The notes beneath the pieces were generated by a model. The model was not told the origin of the DNA and made no database searches. It worked only from the letters and a program-made list of their open reading frames with translations. 22,750 nt of DNA from PCC-6802 sp031388585 (lineage in GTDB: Bacteria; Cyanobacteriota; Cyanobacteriia; Pseudanabaenales; Pseudanabaenaceae), in contig JANMRU010000096.1 of assembly GCA_031388585.1 (NCBI GenBank), forward strand, positions 1-22,750, given 5' to 3'. The position numbers and the translations under genes were made by a program. Shown here one piece after another: positions 7,486-14,540 of the stretch (position 1 is the stretch's first letter; the number at the start of each line of letters is the position of its first letter).

Positions 7486-8907
7486 ATCAGTTGATTTCCA
7501 TAAGTGCATGGCTGCATACGCTCGCCAAGGTTGCCATTGCTGCGCGATCGCTAAAACTCGCTTAGGATTGTTCTCCCTTAAAACTTTGCGAATTATGAGA
7601 TCGGTATGGGGAAAAGCATCAGGATAGGCGAGTACTCGCATAGCAAGATATTGAGCGGTCCATTCACCAATGCCTGGAATCGCTTGCAGTTGTGCGATCG
7701 TGCGTTCGACATCTCCTCCTACATTTAGTATTAGAGTTTGATTCGCGATTGCTTGAGCGATCGCCACAATTGAGCGCGCGCGCGTAGCGACAATACCTAG
7801 TGAAGCAATCTCTTGCCATTCTATCGCAGCGATTTTTTCGGGTATGGGAGTTAAACTATTGAGTGAGGCATCTGGAGTTGCGATCGATTCACCAAAAGCA
7901 TTTGCAAACCTCCCCATGAGTGTTGTTGCCGCTTTGACTGTCACCTGTTGCCCTAAAATCACTCGCACCGCAATTTCAAAACCATCAAATGCTCCTGGCA
8001 CTCTCAGGCCAGGACGATCGGCGGCAAGTGGGCCGAGATGTGTCGCAATTTGTTGTGGTTCTGCTGCCAGGTCAAACAGCAATTTGACCCGAGTCAGGAC
8101 GGGCAGCAATACTGATAGCAGTGAAGTTGAGAGTTCTATTCGCAACATGTTTTTGTGGGAGGATGGTGTAACTGCAACCCATCCTTGTTGTCCATCGATC
8201 GCAACGGTGCGGGAATAGCGATCGCTACTAATATTCTCAACACCCAAAATTGATCGCGTGGATAGAAATTGTATTAGTGCATTCCAATCAAGCGGCGGAC
8301 GATAAGCAACTTCGCAAATAAAAGTATCTGGCGCGGTCATTGGTAAGTTGTTTTTCCTGAGTTGTGATGGATTTAAGCGATACCTCTGTTTGAACAATGC
8401 ATTAAAGCGTCGCAGACTGCCAAATCCGCTGGCATAAGCAATCTCAGCAATCGTAAGATCGCTATCTGTGAGCAAGCGCTTTGCCATTAGTAGGCGCTGA
8501 GTCTGCGCTAAAGCGATTGGTGAGACGCCAAATTCCCGTTGTAAAACCCGTCGCAGATGCCGCTCGCTGACCCCAAGTTCGAGGGCAAATGTATCTAATC
8601 GATGCTTCCCAAGAGTGCCTTCTTCAATTCGAGTGGCAATCGCAATCGCCAAGCGCGCGATCGCGTCAATTGGGGCAAGACCAGGGGCGAGTTCAGGACG
8701 ACAGCGCAAACAAGGGCGATATCCAGCTTGTTCGGCAGCCGCCGCACTCGCATAAAAGGTGCAGTTTTCTCGTCGGGGAACTTTAACAGTACAAACGTTG
8801 CGACAATAGATGTGTGTTGTGGAAACACCAACAAAAAATACACCATCAAAGCGGGTATCGTGGGCAAGCATTGCTTGATAACAATGCTCGCTCTCCAAAG
8901 TTAGCAT
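7483..8907 (-). CDS. Ada-AlkA fusion: methylphosphotriester-sensing regulator with 3-methyladenine DNA glycosylase
   Basis: The 474-residue product joins three modules. Residues 1-75 form the N-Ada zinc domain with Cys35, Cys39, Cys66 and Cys69 (IYCRNVC and RPCLRCRP); Cys35 matches the residue that takes a methyl group from DNA methylphosphotriesters in E. coli Ada. Residues 85-185 form an AraC-type helix-turn-helix (IAEIAYASGFGSLRRFNALFK). Residues 190-474 form an AlkA domain with a helix-hairpin-helix (LQAIPGIGEWTAQYLAMR, 407-424) and the probable catalytic Asp436 (HTDLIIRK). It should therefore sense alkylation, activate transcription and excise alkylated purines. Such Ada-AlkA fusions are known in several phyla. 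I see no Ada-box-like operator upstream. The stop codon TAG (7485-7483) belongs to the inverted repeat of the inserted MITE. Without the insertion the protein would end four residues later (IKKC). Confidence 0.92.
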   Translation of the reverse strand: MLTLESEHCYQAMLAHDTRFDGVFFVGVSTTHIYCRNVCTVKVPRRENCTFYASAAAAEQAGYRPCLRCRPELAPGLAPIDAIARLAIAIATRIEEGTLGKHRLDTFALELGVSERHLRRVLQREFGVSPIALAQTQRLLMAKRLLTDSDLTIAEIAYASGFGSLRRFNALFKQRYRLNPSQLRKNNLPMTAPDTFICEVAYRPPLDWNALIQFLSTRSILGVENISSDRYSRTVAIDGQQGWVAVTPSSHKNMLRIELSTSLLSVLLPVLTRVKLLFDLAAEPQQIATHLGPLAADRPGLRVPGAFDGFEIAVRVILGQQVTVKAATTLMGRFANAFGESIATPDASLNSLTPIPEKIAAIEWQEIASLGIVATRARSIVAIAQAIANQTLILNVGGDVERTIAQLQAIPGIGEWTAQYLAMRVLAYPDAFPHTDLIIRKVLRENNPKRVLAIAQQWQPWRAYAAMHLWKSTD

Positions 8908-9014
8908 CTCAGCAATACCAAAGAGACAACAACCTCAGGATAGCGAACGCCTAGAAATTTGTCTCGCCATTTTCGGACTTTGAGTTCCCGATTTGGTAAT
9001 CCTCACCAAAAATA

Positions 9015-10178
9015 TCAAAGACCCAAATTCCATTGGGGTTTGGCGTAGTCTGGTTGGAGGGCGATCGCGCGTTGATAGGCTAAAGTAGCTAAATCTCGCT
9101 GATTAAGTTTAACCAGGGCACTGGCAAGATTGTAATGGGCATCGGCAAAATTAGGGCGAATAGAGATCGCAGCATGGAGAAAAGTAATTGCCTCATCCAG
9201 CCGATCTAGTTTGGCAAGACTGGTGCCGAGATTATAGTAAACTTCCTCGAAATTCGGATCGATGCTGAGGGCTTCTTGAAAACAGATAATCGCTTCGCGC
9301 AGGTTCTGTTGTTGCAAATAAGTATTACCAAGATTGCAATGAGCATCCGCATAGTCTGGTTGAATTTGGATCGCTGTCTGAAAATGCGCGATCGCTTCAA
9401 CTAGTTTATTTTGACGAATGCAAGCGACCCCCAGATCGTTGTACTGTTTCGCAGTAATTAAGTCTAGTTCGACATTTTCTGCTTCGGTATAGAGCTGAGC
9501 CGCCGCCGCCACGTCACCTTGGGCGATCAGTAAATTGCCCATCGCGGCATAGGCAGGCGCATAGTCAGGTTGCAGCCGTAGGGCACTGGCAAAAAAATTA
9601 GCCGCCTCGGTATAGAAGTGACGTTCCTGAAGCAAGCGCCCCACATTAATATGGGAATCCGATGTAAAAAATGTGGGATCGAGCGTCATTGCCTCGCGGT
9701 AATGGTTAAGCGCGATTTCCGTCCAACCCTGTCCTTCTAAAATGCGTCCCAGCATCCAATGTGCCTTGACAGAATTTGGCGCGATCGCAATTGCCCTTTC
9801 ATATTGAGAGATTGCCTCTAAGGGACGATTTACTGTGTAGAGGGCATCACCTAACTTGATGCAAGTGGTTGATACGATCGAACCTACGATCGTATCCTCG
9901 GGCTGTTCGGGCTGTTCGGGCTGTTCTGGCTGTTCTGGCTGTAATTCTAGACCAAGGGTATAGGACGCGATCGCCTCGATAAACTGACTTTGAGCCTGAT
10001 ACAGGTCACCCTGGATTAGATGTGCTTCAGGAGAATTAGGTTCAATATCCAAAGCTAGACGACAAGCGGTGATTGACTCGGCTACTCTGCCGCTAGCAAG
10101 ATATACCGCCGCCTGTTGACATAAGTGAATATATGTTTGGCGATCGCGTTCGGGAGCAGTTTCGAAGTTACTAGTCAG
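9015..10178 (-). CDS. tetratricopeptide repeat protein, apparently initiated at CTG
   Basis: The product, 387 residues when read from CTG at 10178, is built almost entirely of about ten TPR units, for example ADAHCNLGNTYLQQQNLREA and NFEEVYYNLGTSLAKLDRLDE. It is probably a cytosolic scaffold with unknown partners. No signal peptide or catalytic domain is seen. The first conventional start codon in frame is TTG 10052, but it cuts a complete TPR in half and has no ribosome binding site. Upstream codons continue a good TPR (YIHLCQQAAVYLASGRSAES) to CTG 10178, which lies 8 nt after a perfect AGGAGG. Between the second and third repeats an inserted linker contains a QPE tandem tract (residues about 80-94). 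It stands alone, divergent from the LOG gene, with 67 nt between them. Confidence 0.85.
   Translation of the reverse strand: MTSNFETAPERDRQTYIHLCQQAAVYLASGRVAESITACRLALDIEPNSPEAHLIQGDLYQAQSQFIEAIASYTLGLELQPEQPEQPEQPEQPEDTIVGSIVSTTCIKLGDALYTVNRPLEAISQYERAIAIAPNSVKAHWMLGRILEGQGWTEIALNHYREAMTLDPTFFTSDSHINVGRLLQERHFYTEAANFFASALRLQPDYAPAYAAMGNLLIAQGDVAAAAQLYTEAENVELDLITAKQYNDLGVACIRQNKLVEAIAHFQTAIQIQPDYADAHCNLGNTYLQQQNLREAIICFQEALSIDPNFEEVYYNLGTSLAKLDRLDEAITFLHAAISIRPNFADAHYNLASALVKLNQRDLATLAYQRAIALQPDYAKPQWNLGL
9871..9896. repeat. perfect 10-bp inverted repeat inside the TPR gene
   Basis: GATACGATCG (9871-9880) and CGATCGTATC (9887-9896) are separated by 6 nt. The hairpin lies directly next to the 9-bp tandem repeat at 9901-9941, inside the linker that interrupts the TPR array. 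It would form a strong stem in DNA or mRNA. Confidence 0.8.
9901..9941. repeat. 9-bp tandem repeat (4.5 units) coding for Gln-Pro-Glu
   Basis: The unit GGCTGTTCG/T is repeated at 9901, 9910, 9919 and 9928, with a partial fifth unit. On the coding strand it gives (Glu-Gln-Pro)n. The first two units end in G and the next two in T, which suggests duplication in steps. Because the unit is a multiple of three, copy number can change without a frameshift. Confidence 0.9.
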
Positions 10179-10192
10179 ATGACGATCCTCCT
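10176..10192 (-). promoter_or_regulatory. AGGAGG ribosome binding site that decides a CTG start
   Basis: On the minus strand AGGAGG occupies 10192-10187, followed by an 8-nt spacer and CTG at 10178-10176, in frame with the TPR protein. The in-frame stop TAG overlaps the site at 10193-10191. No ATG, GTG or TTG exists in frame between this stop and 10052. Confidence 0.65.
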
Positions 10193-10245
10193 AAAAGTTT
10201 TATTCTGTTCAAGCTACTGGAAGTTCCTGATGAGAATTCGGTACA

Positions 10246-11346
10246 ATGTGTTTTATGACATATGTTAACGGATATAAAGACCTGAAAGACATTGCTAGCC
10301 TGAAGTCAGAACTCAGTTATCTTTTAGATAACATCCAGAATATTGAGCACGGCGAAATTATTTGCCAATCCTTGTCTACGATCCTAAAAATTTCTCAGAG
10401 TGAAACTGAGAAACTAGACTGGAAAGTGATATCTGGTTCCTTACAAGATATGCGTAAGGCGATCGCAGCTTTTTACCCATATCGTTACACCCGTAAAGTT
10501 AGCATTTTTGGCTCGGCACGTACATCACCGTCGGAACCAGTGTATGCGCAGGCAATCGACTTTGCCCGGTGCATTACTTCTAAAGGGTTTATGGTACTTA
10601 CTGGTGCGGGTGGCGGCATCATGGCTGCCGGAAATGAAGGGGCCAGCAAGGAGCATTCTTTTGGGTTAAATATCGATCTACCGTTTGAGCAAACTACCAA
10701 TGAGCATGTTCCAGACACTACCCGTCTGCTCCATTTTAAGTACTTTTTTACACGCAAACTGTTTTTCCTAAAGGAAAGCGACGCGATCGCCTTATTCCCT
10801 GGTGGATTTGGTACGCAGGATGAATTTTTTGAGTGCCTCACCCTTTGTCAGACTGGCAAATCTACACCTAAAGCCTTAGTGCTGGTCGATAAACCTGGCG
10901 GAGATTACTGGTTGCAATGGGATGAATACATTCGCAAGCACCTACTAGAACGCGGTTTAATTGGTGAAGACGATCGCAACCTCTATACGATCGTCGATTC
11001 TGTTGAAGCAGCCTGCGAAAATATAAGCAAGTTCTACAGCATTTACCATTCAAGTCGATGGATTGGCAACTTGTTCGCGATCAGGCTCAACTGCCATATC
11101 TCAGACTTACACCTCGATCGCCTCAATCAAAAATTCAGCGATATCCTGGTATCAGGCAAGATCGAGCGCAGTAGCGCCCTAGATGCCGAAGTACAAGACG
11201 AACACATTTCACATTTACCTCGCCTGACCATGTACTTTAACCAGGTTAGTTATGGTCGCCTGAACCAACTAATCGCTGAGATTAATCTTGTTGGGTCAGA
11301 CGAGGAGGAGCTACTGAGATCGTGCCCACTCACGCAATTGCGCTGA
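10246..11346 (+). CDS. LOG-family (lysine-decarboxylase-like) nucleotide 5'-monophosphate phosphoribohydrolase-type protein
   Basis: The 366-residue protein carries the Rossmann-like LOG/TIGR00730 core. It shows the nucleotide-binding GAGGGIMAAGNEGA (120-133) and the catalytic PGGFGTQDE (185-193), in which Glu193 is the expected catalytic acid. Family members split cytokinin or purine nucleotide monophosphates into base and ribose 5-phosphate; they are not lysine decarboxylases. The roughly 80-residue N-terminal and 130-residue C-terminal additions match the longer cyanobacterial form, whose substrate is unknown. The start may be ATG 10246 or, three residues later, ATG 10255. A TACAAT box at 10242-10247 overlaps the first ATG; if it is a real -10, translation must begin at 10255 on a nearly leaderless mRNA. 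Confidence 0.85.
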   Translation: MCFMTYVNGYKDLKDIASLKSELSYLLDNIQNIEHGEIICQSLSTILKISQSETEKLDWKVISGSLQDMRKAIAAFYPYRYTRKVSIFGSARTSPSEPVYAQAIDFARCITSKGFMVLTGAGGGIMAAGNEGASKEHSFGLNIDLPFEQTTNEHVPDTTRLLHFKYFFTRKLFFLKESDAIALFPGGFGTQDEFFECLTLCQTGKSTPKALVLVDKPGGDYWLQWDEYIRKHLLERGLIGEDDRNLYTIVDSVEAACENISKFYSIYHSSRWIGNLFAIRLNCHISDLHLDRLNQKFSDILVSGKIERSSALDAEVQDEHISHLPRLTMYFNQVSYGRLNQLIAEINLVGSDEEELLRSCPLTQLR

Positions 11347-11381
11347 TTGCCGATCGGCTGATCGGTTACAACCCGCGTAGT

Positions 11382-11615
11382 TTATGCAACTACCTCAATT
11401 TCGTGTTCTCCTAAGTGGGTTTTAAAGCTCTTAGGATTTACCTGAAATTTAATCAGGACAGGGTAGTTTGGGCTAATTGGCCTACCATGCCAGTCTGCCA
11501 AAATATCGACAATTTCCCCCTCCAATCCCTGAATGTCAAAAGCTTGTTTGAGGTGCTCGGGATGGTGGTAGACATTTAACGACCCGACAACGCGAACGCG
11601 ATCGCCAACTTTCAT
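11382..11615 (-). CDS. ftrV: ferredoxin-thioredoxin reductase, variable (alpha) chain
   Basis: The 77-residue protein is the small beta-barrel subunit that supports the catalytic [4Fe-4S] beta chain of ferredoxin-thioredoxin reductase. The enzyme passes photosynthetic electrons from ferredoxin to thioredoxin. The family is recognised by VGDRVRVVGSLNVYHHPEH at the N-terminus, the following EGEIVDI, and GRPISPNYPVLIKF. Length and composition are normal, and it has no cysteines, as expected for this subunit. The ATG at 11615 has an AGGAG site 5 nt upstream. It lies 77 nt downstream of rsfS on the same strand and is convergent with the LOG gene. The catalytic chain gene is not in the window. Confidence 0.93.
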   Translation of the reverse strand: MKVGDRVRVVGSLNVYHHPEHLKQAFDIQGLEGEIVDILADWHGRPISPNYPVLIKFQVNPKSFKTHLGEHEIEVVA

Positions 11616-11692
11616 AGTTCTCCTAAATACTCAATTTATGCATGTTTTGTGCTTATAAAAGCGATCGGCACTCAGCTATTAGCAATTATTAG

Positions 11693-12127
11693 TTAGCAAT
11701 CGATCGCTTTTAAATTAGCACCATTAGATAGCATAAACCTTGGAGCGTGTCCCCAAAAAGCCTCTAACCCATAAAACTCTCTTTCTTTTGGCATCATCAC
11801 ATGCACAATTAAGTCGCCGTAGTCCTGCAATATCCAGCTAGCATCGCTTTCACCGCTACAACGAATCGGATGACGGTTGAAGTCTACGGAAATTTTGTCT
11901 TCCATCGCACTGGCGATCGCCCGTACCTGCGCTTTTGAAAGTCCTGTAGCAATCACAAAGTATTCTGCCAACACTGACACCTCGCCTATCCCCAGGATCA
12001 AGATATCCTCTGCTTTACGATCTTCGGCTGCCATAGCTGCTGCCAGCGACATCTGGTAAACGTCGCTCTGAGTGGGGTTTAGTTGCCGATCTTGCTCGGA
12101 AAATATACTGACCTGGTCTACTGTCAT
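11693..12127 (-). CDS. rsfS: ribosome silencing factor RsfS (Iojap/YbeB family)
   Basis: The 144-residue protein binds ribosomal protein uL14 on the 50S subunit and blocks joining with 30S when translation must be turned down. The domain occupies about residues 25-135. It contains KAEDILILGIGEVSVLAEYFVIATG, the ALSKAQVRAIASAMEDK-like helix, and the conserved WILQDYGDLIVHVM...REFYGLEAFWG segment. Length is typical for cyanobacterial members, which carry a short N-terminal extension. The start is ATG 12127 with no clear Shine-Dalgarno site. It is followed by ftrV, perhaps in one transcript. Confidence 0.93.
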   Translation of the reverse strand: MTVDQVSIFSEQDRQLNPTQSDVYQMSLAAAMAAEDRKAEDILILGIGEVSVLAEYFVIATGLSKAQVRAIASAMEDKISVDFNRHPIRCSGESDASWILQDYGDLIVHVMMPKEREFYGLEAFWGHAPRFMLSNGANLKAIDC

Positions 12128-12290
12128 AGATATTGTGGTAATAATGCGGTACAGACATACAACTATATTCTAAGCAGAGAAAAGTTGTCGCCCATAAACA
12201 GCAGACATAAATCTGGGTCGAGACTACAGTATTTCGGGTAGCAAGGGATATATTAAAAATTATTAAACGCTTCGGAAAAACTGCTTGCAG

Positions 12291-12394
12291 CAAATTGCAA
12301 CCAAAACCACCACAGATAGATCGTTAAAACCCATGTGGGGGCTGCGCCCCTGCGACCAGCCTTTTGTGGTGGCCTCGCTCGAAAACCGCTGTAA
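12291..12394 (+). repeat. family 1 intergenic repeat, copy 2
   Basis: This 104-bp stretch matches the reverse complement of 94-206, including CCACCACA/TGTGGTGG ends and the GGGGCTGCGCCCC hairpin. It lacks 9 bp found in copy 1. It lies 38 bp before a family 2 repeat; together they fill much of the 530-bp gap between rsfS and the nuclease gene. Confidence 0.78.
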
Positions 12395-12431
12395 GAGATT
12401 GCCGTCAATGGTTCGGTATTTATTGCAAAGC

Positions 12432-12526
12432 TATAGCCAACGCCTAGATCGTATTGACAGATTTTAATTGGGGGTGTGGGAGCATTGCCCCCACGCCCCG
12501 TCCCAACCTAATTTGCGATCGCTATA
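12432..12526 (+). repeat. family 2 intergenic repeat, copy B
   Basis: It starts TATAGCCAACGCC and ends GCGATCGCTATA like copies A and C. It is about 20 bp shorter because the second G-rich/C-rich segment after the GGGGGCA-like hairpin is missing. This shows that internal deletion is tolerated while the ends are kept. Confidence 0.8.
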
Positions 12527-12579
12527 TCATGCCAAAGACTTGTTTTTCTTGAACTCAAATCTCCAAAAAGATTAGTTTT

Positions 12580-12609
12580 CATAATGAAAACTTAAATTCT
12601 TCTTAACTG
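12580..12609 (+). promoter_or_regulatory. putative PHO box (SphR/PhoB site) of the secreted nuclease gene
   Basis: Three 8-bp units at an exact 11-bp period, CATAATGA (12580-12587), CTTAAATT (12591-12598) and CTTAACTG (12602-12609), match the cyanobacterial PHO-box consensus PyTTAAPyPy(T/A) at six, seven and seven of eight positions. The array ends 48 bp before the ATG at 12658, a position suited to activation. Confidence 0.5.
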
Positions 12610-12657
12610 TGGGACTACAAGTAAATCGTTACTGTAGTTTCACCTCAAGGAAAAAAT

Positions 12658-14400
12658 ATGAAATTTATCCTAGCTTTTATTCTTTCCCTCCTAGTTTCGC
12701 TTTCGGTATTTGATCTCCCCATTTACGCCCAAACATCCCCAGCCACAACTCTCACCAGCAGTAAAACCAAAGTAACCATCGCTGCCTATAATGTCGAAAA
12801 CCTCGATCCTGGCGATGCCCGCTTTCCCAAACTCAGCAGCGACATCGTGGAAGATCTTAAATCTCCAGACATCCTTGCCCTCATCGAAGTCCAGGACAAC
12901 AACGGTGCAGTTGATGACAACATCGTAAGCAGCGATCGTACATTTGCCGCCCTTATTTCGGCCATTAAAAAAGCAGGCGGCCCTGAGTACAAATTTTCCA
13001 ATATAGATCCTCAGGATGACGTTGATGGTGGAGAACCGGGCGGCAATATCCGTGTTGGATTTCTCTACAACTCCAAACGCATCGCCTTAGCCAAAGGCAA
13101 GCCCGGCACTGCTAACGAGAACACCTCAGTCCTGACATCTCCCGCTGTTTCCATTTCTCGCAACCCAGGACGTATCGATCCCACAAACCCAGCTTTCGAG
13201 CGCAGCCGTAAGCCGCTCGTCGCACAATTTACCTTTAATGGCCAACAACTTTTTGTCATTGCCAATCACTTTGTTTCCAAAAGAAGCGGAGCAGTAGCCG
13301 ATATCCAAAGGCTGAAACAAGCAGAAATAGTCAATCAATTTGCCTCTGAAATTCTTAAAGCCGATTCTAATGCCAATCTAGTTGTGCTTGGAGACCTCAA
13401 TGACTTCGTTGAATCAGAACCTCTCAAAGCACTTAAAGGAACCATATTGTCCAACCTAATCGAGACAGTACCTGCTAGCGATCGCTTCACCTTTAAATTT
13501 CAGGGGAGAAAGCAAGTCCTCGACCACATTCTGGTTAGCCCGAACCTCCGCAAGGCAGACTCTGAAATCGACATCGTTCATATTAATATCGATTTTAGCG
13601 ACAAAGCTAGCGACCACGACCCCTTAGTGTCGCGCTTTACGATCGCAGCTGCTCCTATACCCACCAATTCATCCTCTCCTTCCACCACTCCAACTCCAAT
13701 TTCAACTATTCTCCCCAGCCTGACTGGGAAAGATCTACTTAGTAAACTAGCCACTGAGTTCGCTCCTAAGAAAAATCTTAGTTACCGAGCTGCGAGAGAT
13801 GCTATGTTCGGTGCTATTGACAATAAAGACAATAAAATCTTAGATGTCTATAGTGGATACGAAATCCAACTAGATGAGTCTATTCCACCTGCTGACGAAG
13901 CCAGAAAAGAAGGTATAAACACCGAACACACTTACCCACAAAGTAAAGGAGCTAATGGCAGAGCTAAAAGCGACATCCACCACTTGTTCCCAACCTGGGA
14001 TCGCGCTAACTCTCTCCGCGATAACGATCCTTTTGGCGATATTACTGACAGCAAAACCAAAAAATGGCTTTTAGATGCAAAGGAAACTTCCAAAATTCCC
14101 TCTAATGATGCCATTAATGCGTATAGCGAATCCGACCTCAACATGTTCGAACCACGCGAAGACCATAAGGGCAACGCTGCTAGAGCGATGTTTTATTTCT
14201 ACACCATGTACAAATCTCAAGCAGACGCAGAAGATCCTAACTTCTTCCAAAAACAACAAAAAACACTTTGTCAATGGGATCAAAAGGACCCCGTCGATAA
14301 TGCTGAGCTTTTACGTTCCAATGCGATCGCTAAGTATCAAGGCAATGAAAACCCCTTTGTCTTAGATAAAACATTAGCTTCCAGAACATACTGCGGCTAG
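12658..14400 (+). CDS. secreted two-domain nuclease: EEP domain plus endonuclease I domain
   Basis: The 580-residue protein starts with a signal peptide (residues 1-24, cleavage near IYAQ). Residues 38-330 are an endonuclease/exonuclease/phosphatase domain with all expected residues in place: Asn45 (YNVEN), Glu77 (LIEVQD), His204 (ANHF), Asp246 and Asn248 (LGDLNDF), and Asp319-His320 (SDHD). A Ser/Thr/Pro linker (331-356) leads to an endonuclease I (EndA-type) domain at 357-580 with NTEH (421-424), DIHHLFP (439-445), Asn451, and the EPREDHKGNAARAMFYF helix. Both active sites look intact, so it should degrade extracellular DNA or RNA. The likely job is phosphate or nucleotide scavenging, supported by the PHO-box-like array upstream. 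It recalls the phosphate-regulated extracellular nuclease NucH of Synechocystis, from memory. AAGG at 12647 sits 7 nt before ATG. Confidence 0.9.
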   Translation: MKFILAFILSLLVSLSVFDLPIYAQTSPATTLTSSKTKVTIAAYNVENLDPGDARFPKLSSDIVEDLKSPDILALIEVQDNNGAVDDNIVSSDRTFAALISAIKKAGGPEYKFSNIDPQDDVDGGEPGGNIRVGFLYNSKRIALAKGKPGTANENTSVLTSPAVSISRNPGRIDPTNPAFERSRKPLVAQFTFNGQQLFVIANHFVSKRSGAVADIQRLKQAEIVNQFASEILKADSNANLVVLGDLNDFVESEPLKALKGTILSNLIETVPASDRFTFKFQGRKQVLDHILVSPNLRKADSEIDIVHINIDFSDKASDHDPLVSRFTIAAAPIPTNSSSPSTTPTPISTILPSLTGKDLLSKLATEFAPKKNLSYRAARDAMFGAIDNKDNKILDVYSGYEIQLDESIPPADEARKEGINTEHTYPQSKGANGRAKSDIHHLFPTWDRANSLRDNDPFGDITDSKTKKWLLDAKETSKIPSNDAINAYSESDLNMFEPREDHKGNAARAMFYFYTMYKSQADAEDPNFFQKQQKTLCQWDQKDPVDNAELLRSNAIAKYQGNENPFVLDKTLASRTYCG

Positions 14401-14492
14401 CTTCCCTTAATCTCTTTTAGATCGATTTAGCCGACTTTAGCAAAGAACTCACGAGTTGACTCCACGTTCTCTGTAAGCTTGTTAGTGTAGTA

Positions 14493-14532
14493 TTTGAATA
14501 GTTCTGACATTGCTTGGTCGGAACTATTCAAA
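14493..14532 (+). promoter_or_regulatory. perfect 12-bp inverted repeat upstream of the ferredoxin gene
   Basis: TTTGAATAGTTC (14493-14504) and GAACTATTCAAA (14521-14532) are exact reverse complements separated by 16 nt. The second arm ends 8 nt before the ATG at 14541. No Shine-Dalgarno site is present. It may be an operator for a dimeric regulator or a leader RNA stem that controls access to the start codon. Confidence 0.6.
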
Positions 14533-14540
14533 ACCATCAA

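Noticed and set aside
7365..7565. A 66-codon open frame on the plus strand across the MITE and the end of ada-alkA
   Set aside because: It consists of repeat sequence and antisense to ada-alkA, with no ribosome binding site or family likeness.
8908..9014. An Ada box upstream of the Ada-AlkA gene
   Set aside because: No sequence close to the E. coli Ada box could be found in the 107-bp gap.
9901..9941. CRISPR-like array
   Set aside because: The 9-bp units are directly adjacent with no spacers and lie in a coding frame.
10050..10052. TTG 10052 as start of the TPR protein
   Set aside because: It lacks a ribosome binding site and removes half of the first TPR; CTG 10178 with AGGAGG explains the coding sequence better.
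11350..11365. CCGATC-GGCT-GATCGG hairpin between the LOG and ftrV genes as terminator
   Set aside because: The stem is only 6 bp with no T run, and GATC-rich motifs are common in this genome.
12015..12293. A 92-codon open frame on the minus strand upstream of rsfS
   Set aside because: It overlaps the rsfS start region out of frame and resembles no protein.
12285..12467. A 60-codon open frame on the plus strand in the rsfS-nuclease gap
   Set aside because: It runs through two unrelated repeat elements and reflects their lack of stop codons in one frame.
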